Shown here piece by piece: positions 7,607 to 14,476 of a stretch of 24,605 bases of DNA. Numbering within the stretch: position 1 is the first letter of the stretch; every line of letters starts with the position of its first letter. Origin of the DNA: JAMPXD01 sp041481895 (lineage in GTDB: Bacteria; Desulfobacterota; Desulfuromonadia; Geobacterales; Geobacteraceae); NCBI GenBank assembly GCA_041481895.1, contig JBGPCQ010000027.1, positions 1-24,605 on the forward strand. The letters run 5' to 3'. Made by a program: the position numbers and the translations under genes. The notes beneath the pieces were generated by a model. The model ran no database searches and was not told where the DNA came from. It worked only from the letters and a program-made list of their open reading frames with translations.

Positions 7607-7636
7607 CGTAATCGTCCCTGAACGTAGTCGTCCCAG
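7605..7636. repeat. Tandem 16-bp direct repeat
   Basis: AACGTAATCGTCCCTG is followed immediately by AACGTAGTCGTCCCAG (14 of 16 identical). It sits just upstream of, and slightly overlaps, the -35 box of the NHL gene promoter. It may be an activator-binding site or a piece of a REP/transposon end. Confidence 0.55.
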
Positions 7637-8035
7637 AAATGTGTAACCACTTTGACCATTACAAAGTTATGTGTTCTTCCCAGTGCTCAGATTTTTACGC
7701 AACTGGCAACAAAAAAGGCAGCCTCCGAAAGGCTAAAGTGACGTTGTTGATTTGTTGGCTTGCCACATATAACCTGCTGGAATTACGAGGAGTATGAATT
7801 GAGCTTTCTCTCCGTTCCCGCTTTTTACAATCATAAGTCGAAAGGCGAGGTTTCCAACCAGGTAGTTGGACCGGGAAAATGGGGGGTCAACCTTTGAAAA
7901 TGAAAAAATGTGACAACTATATTTTCATAGAGACAAAAATCTCTTTTCAAGACCCCTTCATGTTTGTATGCACCCCACCCCGAAGTTTCCCCACCTGCTT
8001 TCTTTGTTGTAGAAATAACAGCCGGCTATTCTCCC
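7637..8035. other. Intergenic region without recognised gene
   Basis: Apart from the REP-like copy at 7883-7956, I see a short hairpin near 7730 (AGCCT...AGGCT) and no plausible coding sequence. A strong-looking ribosome site near 7785 leads only to a two-codon ORF. Confidence 0.4.
7883..7956. repeat. REP-like inverted repeat, copy 2
   Basis: The left arm GGGGTCAACCTTTGAAAATG and the right arm CTCTTTTCAAGACCCC are inverted copies with mismatches. The arms and the AAAAATGT block after the left arm match the element at 5544-5611 in the same orientation. The two copies bracket the NHL gene. Confidence 0.55.
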
Positions 8036-8064
8036 TTGATTTCGCACGATGAAAGTGGTATAAG
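8036..8064 (+). promoter_or_regulatory. Sigma-70 promoter of the aldolase gene
   Basis: TTGATT (8036-8041), 17-base spacer, TATAAG (8059-8064). This leaves a leader of about 50 bases before the ATG at 8122. Confidence 0.6.
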
Positions 8065-8121
8065 AAGCTGCTAATTTTGTTTAGCGTAAAAAAATTTCAC
8101 TTATAATAAAAGGAGGGTGGC

Positions 8122-9402
8122 ATGACGTACACAGCGGACTTCGAAAAGGCGCTTCAGGTAGGGCGTCCCCCCAATATCAGGTCACTCTTTCCCAACTCCA
8201 AGGCCCTCATCGTCAGCGGCAAGGTCATCGACCGGGCCATGCTGGCGAAAGGGCACGCCATAACCATTGCCGCAAACGGCCGCAATTATTTCGTCATCCG
8301 TGGGGTGCTCATGGCCGCTCAACGGGCCAACGCTCCGCTCATCATCGAAATCGCCAAGTCGGAAGGGGGGCAGAAGGCCTACTGCGCCGTCAACTACTGG
8401 AACATGGCGCGGATCGTTGACGCTCTCTGCAACGAGCTCGGCATCACCGTGCCGGTCGCTATCCATGCCGACCACTACGGCATCAAGAACGACAAGGACC
8501 TGGCAGCCGCCCAGGTCGAAATACCGACCATGTTCGAAGCCGGAATCACCTCAATCGCCATCGATGCTTCCCATCTTCCGGATGATCAGAATCTCCTCGC
8601 CAACCTCGCCTTGAGCCCGTTCATCCCGAAATGGGCCGGGCTCGAAACCGAGGTGGGCGAAATAAAGGGGAAGGAAGGGCTCTCCACGGTCCCCGAGGCG
8701 AAATTCCTCATCCAGGGGCTGAACGCCCATGAGATCTTCCCCGACTGGATCGCCCTGAACAACGGCACCACCCACGGCATCGAGGCGTCCGATGCGGGCA
8801 TCCAGGTCGGCCTGACCGCTGAAATCCACCAGGCCCTGGCCCCTTACAAGATCAACGGTGCGCAGCACGGCACCTCCGGCAACAGCTCTGAACGGCTCCG
8901 GGAAATTGTCGCGAAAACCGTGACTACCAAGGCAAACGTGGCAACCGCCCTGCAGATGATTTCCTGGGGGCTGGAGGTTAACGACTACGGCAACGCCCAG
9001 CTCGACGACTCCGGCAATTTCATCAAGAAAAAGGGCGCGGGGATGACCGGGGAGTTGTGGGCGGAGATGGTCGCCTACGCCGAAGCAAAGGGCTGGAAGA
9101 AGGGGGATTACAAGAACCTCAACCTCCCCTTCGAGAACAAGCTCCTGGCCCAGCCTAAAGAAGTGCGCGAGCGGATGGCCAAGGGCGTCGAGGAGTTTGC
9201 CTTCAAGATAATGACCGAGGTCTTCAACGCCGGGGAAACGGCCCCGTTGGCCATCGCACTGATCCTCAAGGCGGGCTCCCACGACCTGGGTCCCAAGGGA
9301 AGCCTGCTCGAAGATCCGGCCCACTGGTCGAAAGAACAGATCATCGAACGGGCCAGGGGAATTGCGGGGGACAAGGGGCCGGCAGGAAATTTCGAGGACT
9401 GA
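8122..9402 (+). CDS. fba: Class II fructose-bisphosphate aldolase family protein
   Basis: 426 residues; ATG preceded by AAAGGAGGG. The family cleaves fructose-1,6-bisphosphate to dihydroxyacetone phosphate and glyceraldehyde-3-phosphate using zinc, in cytosolic glycolysis/gluconeogenesis. Visible motifs are HADH (115-118), LETEVGE (174-180), the TTHGIE His (218) and AQHGTSGN (His 249), matching zinc ligands and phosphate-binding loops of class II enzymes. It is longer than the usual 300-360 residues: an extra C-terminal part (about 300-426) includes a LWAEMVAYAEAKGWKKGDYK segment. It belongs to a long variant of the family, so the exact sugar-phosphate substrate is slightly less certain than the fold. 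It has its own promoter and a perfect terminator, so is probably monocistronic. In Geobacter it should serve mainly gluconeogenesis (inference). Confidence 0.88.
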   Translation: MTYTADFEKALQVGRPPNIRSLFPNSKALIVSGKVIDRAMLAKGHAITIAANGRNYFVIRGVLMAAQRANAPLIIEIAKSEGGQKAYCAVNYWNMARIVDALCNELGITVPVAIHADHYGIKNDKDLAAAQVEIPTMFEAGITSIAIDASHLPDDQNLLANLALSPFIPKWAGLETEVGEIKGKEGLSTVPEAKFLIQGLNAHEIFPDWIALNNGTTHGIEASDAGIQVGLTAEIHQALAPYKINGAQHGTSGNSSERLREIVAKTVTTKANVATALQMISWGLEVNDYGNAQLDDSGNFIKKKGAGMTGELWAEMVAYAEAKGWKKGDYKNLNLPFENKLLAQPKEVRERMAKGVEEFAFKIMTEVFNAGETAPLAIALILKAGSHDLGPKGSLLEDPAHWSKEQIIERARGIAGDKGPAGNFED

Positions 9403-9440
9403 TGCCATTGGGCCTCATCCTCAACCTGGGCAGAACAATT

Positions 9441-9468
9441 AAAGAGGGTGACGTCACCCTCTTTTTTA
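9441..9468 (+). terminator. Intrinsic terminator after the aldolase gene
   Basis: AAAGAGGGTGAC and GTCACCCTCTTT form a perfect palindromic stem followed by a T run, about 40 bases after the stop codon. Confidence 0.9.
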
Positions 9469-9494
9469 TTCCCGGCAATTCCACCCGCTGTTAC

Positions 9495-9549
9495 ATAGTG
9501 TCCATCCGGGAACTCCGGATGTGACACTATTGGTTTCCAATTCGGAAAC
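9495..9549. repeat. Two adjacent inverted repeats (REP/MITE-like or operator)
   Basis: ATAGTGTCCATCCGG (9495-9509) pairs with CCGGATGTGACACTAT (9515-9530): 15 bp, one bulged base, 5-base loop. Three bases later GTTTCC-AATTC-GGAAAC (9533-9549) forms a second hairpin. No T run follows, so this is not a standard terminator. It ends 10 bases before the promoter of the Tim44-domain gene. Confidence 0.6.
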
Positions 9550-9559
9550 TATATAGCCC

Positions 9560-9588
9560 TTGACAATGGTCTGCCAAGATAGTATCAG
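9560..9588 (+). promoter_or_regulatory. Sigma-70 promoter of the Tim44-domain gene
   Basis: TTGACA (9560-9565), 17-base spacer, TATCAG (9583-9588). Located about 100 bases upstream of the ATG at 9687. Confidence 0.55.
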
Positions 9589-9686
9589 ACGCACACCAGA
9601 TTTTTCTCGTCGATGGGGGAATCCTTGACAAAGTCCCCCGGAATGAGCAAGATATCGTAATCAACAACAAAAATGATGGAGGAAAT

Positions 9687-10631
9687 ATGAAAAGAAGCTT
9701 TTCAAGATTTTTTATGGTCCTTGCAGCGGCACTGCTCCTGACAGTCGGTTTCATTGAAACTGACGCCCAGGCCAGGGCCGGCGGAGGATCGTCGTTTGGG
9801 AGCAGGGGCTCGCGCTCCTATTCCCGGCCGGCCACCCCTTATTCTCAACCGGCCCGGCCGCAAACCGCCCCGTCGCCCTACCAGCCGCAACCGGCGGGGG
9901 GAGGTTTTATGCGGAGCATGGCCGGCGGTATCGTGGGGGGCATGCTCGGCGGCATGCTTTTCAGGAGCATGGGTTTCGGCGGCATGGGGTCCGGCATGGG
10001 GGGGAGCGGTATGGGCCTCTTCGAGATTCTTCTCCTTGCCGGGCTCGGCTACATGCTCTACCGGATGATCACGAAGAGAAGAGCTGACGCATCCTATCAG
10101 AGCACCAATTACCAGGGAGGGTATCAGCAGATCGATGCGCCCCCCCTGCAGGGGTACGCGCAGCCCGGCCTGCCGGCGCAAGACGAAGTCGATGCCGGGA
10201 TCGCCCACATCAGGCAGATGGACGCGTCCTTCGATGAGAACCGCTTCAACGACAGCGTCATGGACATGTTCTTCAATATCCAGGGGGCCTGGATGAACCG
10301 GGACCTGGCGACAGTCACGGGAATCATGACCGATGAGATGAGGCGTATCTTCCAGGGGGACATCGACAGACTGTTGCAGGAAAAACGGGTAAACCGGCTG
10401 GAGAACATTGCGGTGCGGAGCGTCGAGATTGTCGAGGCGTGGCAGGAGACGGGCCAGGACTTCCTCACGGTCCTGATCTACGCGAATCTTCTGGATTACA
10501 CCACCGACGACGCGACCGCCCAGGTGGTGCTGGGGAGCAAGACCGACCCGGTCAAATTCGAGGAATACTGGACATTCACCCGTCCGGTGGGGAACAATCC
10601 CTGGAAGCTCTCCGCAATTGACCAGAAGTAA
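9687..10631 (+). CDS. Tim44-like domain membrane protein
   Basis: 314 residues; GGAGG lies 6 bases before the ATG. Residues 1-30 form a signal peptide or signal anchor ending AQA. Residues 31-75 are Ser/Pro/Gln-rich and 76-110 are Gly/Met-rich. A membrane helix follows (about 110-127, then KRR). Residues about 165-312 are a Tim44-like domain (DASFDENRFNDSVMDMFFNIQGAWMNRD, EEYWTFTRP, PWKLSAI). The domain fold is related to mitochondrial Tim44, but bacterial members are of unknown function and are typically inner-membrane proteins with the domain on the outer or inner face. Single gene with its own promoter and a strong terminator. Confidence 0.88.
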   Translation: MKRSFSRFFMVLAAALLLTVGFIETDAQARAGGGSSFGSRGSRSYSRPATPYSQPARPQTAPSPYQPQPAGGGFMRSMAGGIVGGMLGGMLFRSMGFGGMGSGMGGSGMGLFEILLLAGLGYMLYRMITKRRADASYQSTNYQGGYQQIDAPPLQGYAQPGLPAQDEVDAGIAHIRQMDASFDENRFNDSVMDMFFNIQGAWMNRDLATVTGIMTDEMRRIFQGDIDRLLQEKRVNRLENIAVRSVEIVEAWQETGQDFLTVLIYANLLDYTTDDATAQVVLGSKTDPVKFEEYWTFTRPVGNNPWKLSAIDQK

Positions 10632-10651
10632 CTGAAGAAATGCAGCGTAAG

Positions 10652-10683
10652 AAAGGGGAGGCCGGCAGGTCTCCCCTTTTTTT
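10652..10683 (+). terminator. Terminator between the Tim44-domain gene and trmL
   Basis: AAAGGGGAG and CTCCCCTTT form a 9-bp stem followed by seven T on the plus strand. It ends on the stop codon of trmL, which converges from the other side, so it may work in both directions. Confidence 0.9.
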
Positions 10684-11158
10684 ATTCAGTCACCAGCCTG
10701 CCAGTCTGCCGGAGCGCCTCGTAGAGGATTATCCCCGTAGCAGTCGCGAGGTTGATGCTCCGAACTTCGCCGAAAATGGGTATCCTGACGCATGTTTCCT
10801 CGTTGGCAGCCAGGAGCTCTTCCGGAAGCCCCCGGGTCTCCTTGCCGAAGACGATGAAATCACCTTCCCGGAATTCCGTTTCCACGTAACTCTTTACCGC
10901 TTTCTTGCTCGTATAGATGAAGCGCCCTGACGGGAATGCAGCCTTCAGCTCATCCAGATCGCGCCAGTAGTGGATATCCACGGCATGCCAGTAGTCGAGT
11001 CCGGCCCTCTTCAGGGTCCTGTCATCGGTGGAAAAGCCGAGTTTTCCCACAAGGTGGAGCACGGATCGTGTGGCGCCGCAGAGGCGGGCGATGTTTCCGG
11101 TATTGGGAGGGATTTCCGGTTCGACGAGTACGATATGAAACGGTTTGAAAGATTCCAT
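10682..11158 (-). CDS. trmL: tRNA (cytidine/uridine-34-2'-O)-methyltransferase TrmL
   Basis: 158 residues, the normal size for TrmL, a minimal SPOUT/TrmH-family enzyme without an RNA-binding extension. It methylates the ribose of the wobble base of some tRNA-Leu species using S-adenosylmethionine. SPOUT motifs: PEIPPNTGNIARLCGAT (13-30), FGKETRGLPEELL (about 103-115), and the knot motif IPIFGEVRSINLATATGIILYEALRQ (about 126-150). AAGGA precedes the ATG at 11158. It is divergent from serA and convergent with the Tim44-domain gene. The presence of a tRNA-Leu gene at the window's right end is coincidental as far as I can tell. Confidence 0.93.
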   Translation of the reverse strand: MESFKPFHIVLVEPEIPPNTGNIARLCGATRSVLHLVGKLGFSTDDRTLKRAGLDYWHAVDIHYWRDLDELKAAFPSGRFIYTSKKAVKSYVETEFREGDFIVFGKETRGLPEELLAANEETCVRIPIFGEVRSINLATATGIILYEALRQTGRLVTE

Positions 11159-11204
11159 GCGCTTCCTTCCTTTGCAATGTATACCAAAATTTTCCCTGCC
11201 GGTC

Positions 11205-11233
11205 TTGCAATTTTCTTCCGGCAGGGTTATTAT
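11205..11233 (+). promoter_or_regulatory. Sigma-70 promoter of serA
   Basis: TTGCAA (11205-11210), 17-base spacer, TATTAT (11228-11233), about 45 bases before the ATG at 11281. Confidence 0.65.
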
Positions 11234-11280
11234 GCATTTTTTGTGGCCACATGCTAAGGTTTTACTCGCAAGGAGATGAC

Positions 11281-12906
11281 ATGAAAGTTATCGTTACCGA
11301 CGAAGTCGCCCAGGAAGGGCTGGCGTTATTGGCGGAGGACCCGCGCATCCAGGTGGATGTGCGTCTGGGCCTGAAAAAAGAGGAGCTCCTCGGCATCATA
11401 GGTGACTATGAAGTTATTATTACGAGAAGCGGCACGACGGTCGACAGGGAACTCCTCGACGCAGCCGTGAAGCTCAAGCTCGTGGCGCGGGCGGGTGTCG
11501 GTATCGACAATGTGGACGTGGATTACGCGAGTTCGAAGGGGGTCATAGTGGTCAATGCCCCTTTCGGCAACACCAACAGCGCTGCTGAGCACACCATGGC
11601 TCTCCTGCTCTCCTTCTGCCGCAACATCCCCAAGGCGAACGCGTCGCTCAAGGGGGGCGAGTGGAAGCGCGCACCATTCACCGGCATTGAACTGAAGGGA
11701 AAGACCGCCGGGGTGATCGGGCTCGGCAAGGTCGGGGGGCGGGTCGCCACCCGGTTCAAGGCGTTCGAATGCGAGGTTCTTGCCTGCGACCCCTATATCG
11801 CCCTGAAAAGGGCGCATGACCTGGGTGTCAAGCTCGTGAGCCATGATGAAATCTACAAGAACTGTGACATCATAACCGTCCATACCCCGCTGAACGACGA
11901 AACCCGTGACATGATCGGCGAGCGTGAACTGGCCATGATGAAGCACGGCGTCATTATCATCAATGCGGCCCGGGGGGGGATAATCAACGAGGAGGCTCTC
12001 CTCCGTCATCTCAAATCGGGGAAGGTGACCGGCGCCTGTGTGGATGTCTTCAGCCAGGAACCCCCGAAGAGCGAGATCCTTAAAGAACTGATCTCTCAGG
12101 AAAGGCTGGTCGTCACTCCCCATCTTGGCGCCAATACCTTTGAAGCCCAGGTAAATGTGGCGGTGGACGTTTCCCGGGAAATTCTCAACTACCTCGATGA
12201 GCAGCCTCTGGAAAATGCCGTCAATATCCCGCGCTTCGACCTGGCCCTCATGGATCAGATGCGGCCGTTCCTCAACCTGATGAGCACCCTGAGCGATTTC
12301 GTCATCCAGCTCGTAGGCTCCAACATCAACAAGGTTACCTTCTCCTATGCCGGCAACATCGCCCACTACGACTGCACTCCGATTACCGTCTGCGGTCTTG
12401 CGGCCCTGCTCAACCGGCTGGTGGCCCAGGACGTCAATATGGTCAATGCGATCCTGGTTGCCGATCACATGGGCATTGTTGTGGAAGAGAGCAAATCCAC
12501 CCAGTCCGAGGCCTTTTCCAACATCATCACTCTCTCCATAGAGGGGCCCGGGGAGAAACGGTCTATCGCCGGGACGCTTTTCGAAGGGACACCGCGCATT
12601 GTCAAGCTCCGGGATTACCAGGTCGACTTCACCCCCGCCGAGCACATGCTGCTGCTCGTCTACCAGGACAGGCCGGGAATGATCGGCAAAATCGGCACTA
12701 TCATGGGGGAGCACGGGATCAACATTGCCGCCATGAACCTGGGGCGGAGAGAGAAGCTCGGCGAGGCGATGGTCATACTCTCCCTCGATTCTCCGGTACC
12801 CGCCAATGTACAGGACAAAGTACGCCGGGATACCGAGGCGACCTTTGTCAAAGCGCTCCATATGACTGCGGCAAAATGCAGCCGCGGCTGCGGGTGCGGT
12901 CTTTAG
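11281..12906 (+). CDS. serA: D-3-phosphoglycerate dehydrogenase
   Basis: 541 residues. The start at 11281 is chosen because AAGGAG lies 5 bases upstream and the family N-terminus MKVIVTDEVAQEGL begins there; an in-frame ATG at 11251 lacks support. The enzyme oxidises 3-phosphoglycerate with NAD, the first step of serine synthesis. Visible: NAD motif GLGKVG (147-152), catalytic Arg 231, Glu 260 and His 281, the allosteric substrate-binding (ASB) region about 320-450, and a C-terminal ACT domain (about 455-530, DRPGMIGKIGTIMGEHGIN) for serine feedback. This is the long type I form. The tail is odd: it ends KCSRGCGCGL, with Cys 533, 537 and 539, which is not part of the ACT domain. Confidence 0.95.
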   Translation: MKVIVTDEVAQEGLALLAEDPRIQVDVRLGLKKEELLGIIGDYEVIITRSGTTVDRELLDAAVKLKLVARAGVGIDNVDVDYASSKGVIVVNAPFGNTNSAAEHTMALLLSFCRNIPKANASLKGGEWKRAPFTGIELKGKTAGVIGLGKVGGRVATRFKAFECEVLACDPYIALKRAHDLGVKLVSHDEIYKNCDIITVHTPLNDETRDMIGERELAMMKHGVIIINAARGGIINEEALLRHLKSGKVTGACVDVFSQEPPKSEILKELISQERLVVTPHLGANTFEAQVNVAVDVSREILNYLDEQPLENAVNIPRFDLALMDQMRPFLNLMSTLSDFVIQLVGSNINKVTFSYAGNIAHYDCTPITVCGLAALLNRLVAQDVNMVNAILVADHMGIVVEESKSTQSEAFSNIITLSIEGPGEKRSIAGTLFEGTPRIVKLRDYQVDFTPAEHMLLLVYQDRPGMIGKIGTIMGEHGINIAAMNLGRREKLGEAMVILSLDSPVPANVQDKVRRDTEATFVKALHMTAAKCSRGCGCGL

Positions 12907-13004
12907 GAATATTTGTGCCGTTATTGAAAATGATTGCCATGCTGCCCCGCAATAAATGGAAGGGACCCTCCGGAAACCTGTAAGGCATCTACGAATTGGT
13001 ATGC

Positions 13005-13038
13005 ATAATGACCTTTCTCAGGAAAGGTCATTATTTTC
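13005..13038 (+). terminator. Intrinsic terminator downstream of serA
   Basis: A perfect 13-bp stem, ATAATGACCTTTC paired with GAAAGGTCATTAT around a TCAG loop, is followed by TTT. It lies about 100 bases after the serA stop codon. Confidence 0.75.
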
Positions 13039-13656
13039 TCAAAATAACCATGCCGCAAATCCTTCTTCCGCTTGTTTGATTCGGGAAACCAGAACAGACT
13101 CCTTGGGCGAAAGAAAATTCCGTTTCCGAGCCTGCCAAAAATCGTCTCTTTATCGGTGGAAGCACTGCAATTATTGCATAGTTGCCGCCAATTAACCGTT
13201 TTTACCCACCCTGTCGGAGAATTTCTGAACGCCGGCAGTGATCCCTTCAGGCATTTACTATCATCCCGTCCCATCCGGTGAAAATAGCTTTACTCACTCC
13301 CAGGCAACGCGCAGTGGCTTTCTTGTGGAAGCCTTGTGCTCCCCTGTGTCGTTGATTCACATCATGTATATATTACCAAGAGATGTTATTGGCCGAAAAA
13401 CTATATAATTATGCCGGTAAAATATTACTGGGTATATTTTATGCATTCTAGAAATTATAATTATTTTATTGCCAACCTTGCAATTTGCTGAATTGTTGGT
13501 AATATGTACTCATAATTCAAGGTATGCGCGGGTCGATCCGTAATTTGCCGTAAAAACTGAAATGAAAAATAAAAATCACTGAGAGATTATTTGGGATTGA
13601 TTCTGACTCACAAAAAAAACAGAGCCAGTAGCAGTCTTCCGAGAGAGGAGGCAAAA
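13039..13656. other. Long AT-rich intergenic region upstream of the signalling block
   Basis: No gene is recognised between serA and the REC-PilZ gene. The right half is strongly AT-rich. It contains a TATAAT at about 13404 with no good -35 box, and an inverted repeat TTGCCAAC...GTTGGTAA (13469-13502) with inner AATT/AATT pairing, which could be an operator or hairpin. The promoter of the signalling block should lie here, but I could not fix it. Confidence 0.4.
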
Positions 13657-14337
13657 ATGAACGGCACAATCCTTCTCGTCGACGACAATCGGATGTTCAT
13701 CGAAATAGAAAAGGAGTTCCTCGAATATTCTCATGTTGACGTCTTGACTGCCCAGGATGGACTGGAGGCGTTGCATGTCATAAAGACCAACCGACCTGAT
13801 CTCGTCTTTATGGATTTACAGATGCCGAAGATGGATGGAGCCGCGTGTTGTCGCGCGATCAGGTCTGATCCGGCACTCGTTACCATACCCGTGGTCATGG
13901 TTACATCAAAGGGGAAGGACGAAGATCGGGAAAATTGCTTTTCCGCAGGTTGTGATTATTTTCTTACAAAGCCCCTGGACAGGGACCATTTCCTCGAAGC
14001 TGCCCGAAGATATTTGCCGGGTGTCGATCGAAGGGAAAAACGCCTGTCAATCAATATTGATGCTATCTGCAGCATCAACGATAAAGCTTTTTCATGCGTA
14101 TTACATGACATAAGCATGGGAGGAGCTTTTATCGCAACCGATTATTTCGGAGTGCCGGAGAGTGTCATCCGGATTTCTTTTACGCTGCCGGACGGAACAA
14201 TAATAGAGTGTCCTGGAAGGATTGCCTGGGTAAACAGGATTTCTTCAAATTTACCAAAAGGATTTGGAGTAAAGTTTGCACTTATGTCTAAACATGCAAA
14301 AGAATCTCTTGAAAGATTCATTGAATCGGTTCACTAG
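13657..14337 (+). CDS. REC-PilZ response regulator (c-di-GMP binding)
   Basis: 226 residues. The ATG at 13657 follows GAGAGGAGG by 5 bases; an earlier in-frame start at 13591 has no ribosome site. Residues 1-120 are a receiver: acidic pair D9/D10, phospho-acceptor D53 in FMDLQMPKMDG, T/S83-84 and K105. Residues about 124-226 are a PilZ domain with both c-di-GMP motifs: RREKR (125-129) and DISMGG (151-156). Phosphorylation and c-di-GMP would thus converge in one soluble protein. There is no DNA-binding output, so it probably acts by protein contact (motility, polysaccharide or pili are usual PilZ outputs). It is first of four co-directional genes; no histidine kinase is adjacent. Confidence 0.93.
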   Translation: MNGTILLVDDNRMFIEIEKEFLEYSHVDVLTAQDGLEALHVIKTNRPDLVFMDLQMPKMDGAACCRAIRSDPALVTIPVVMVTSKGKDEDRENCFSAGCDYFLTKPLDRDHFLEAARRYLPGVDRREKRLSINIDAICSINDKAFSCVLHDISMGGAFIATDYFGVPESVIRISFTLPDGTIIECPGRIAWVNRISSNLPKGFGVKFALMSKHAKESLERFIESVH

Positions 14338-14476
14338 GGGTGCTACTGTTCGTGAAAGGCATATGAGGCGCATGATAGCGCCCGGCAATTCATCATGAAG
14401 GTTGGATCCCCAGCTTTATCTGATGCAAGGTGATCACCTGACATGTTTACATATAATGGAAGGAGGTTTTACTGTC

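Noticed and set aside
8104..8109. TATAAT just before the aldolase ribosome site as -10 box
   Set aside because: It would place the transcription start inside the ribosome site; the TTGATT/TATAAG pair at 8036-8064 is better placed.
8551..9408. 285-codon minus-strand open frame opposite the aldolase gene
   Set aside because: Antisense shadow of a well-supported gene; no start signal or recognisable domain.
11326..12861. 511-codon open frame on the minus strand opposite serA
   Set aside because: It is the GC-rich antisense shadow of serA. Its translation is low-complexity Asp/Gly/His-rich and has no ribosome site or family features.
14367..14382. Hairpin GGCGC-ATGATA-GCGCC after the REC-PilZ gene as a terminator
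   Set aside because: Only 5 bp and no T run follows, so read-through into the next gene is expected.
14452..14457. TATAAT before the PocR/GAF gene as its promoter
   Set aside because: Transcription would start at the ribosome site (14460-14466), leaving no usable leader.
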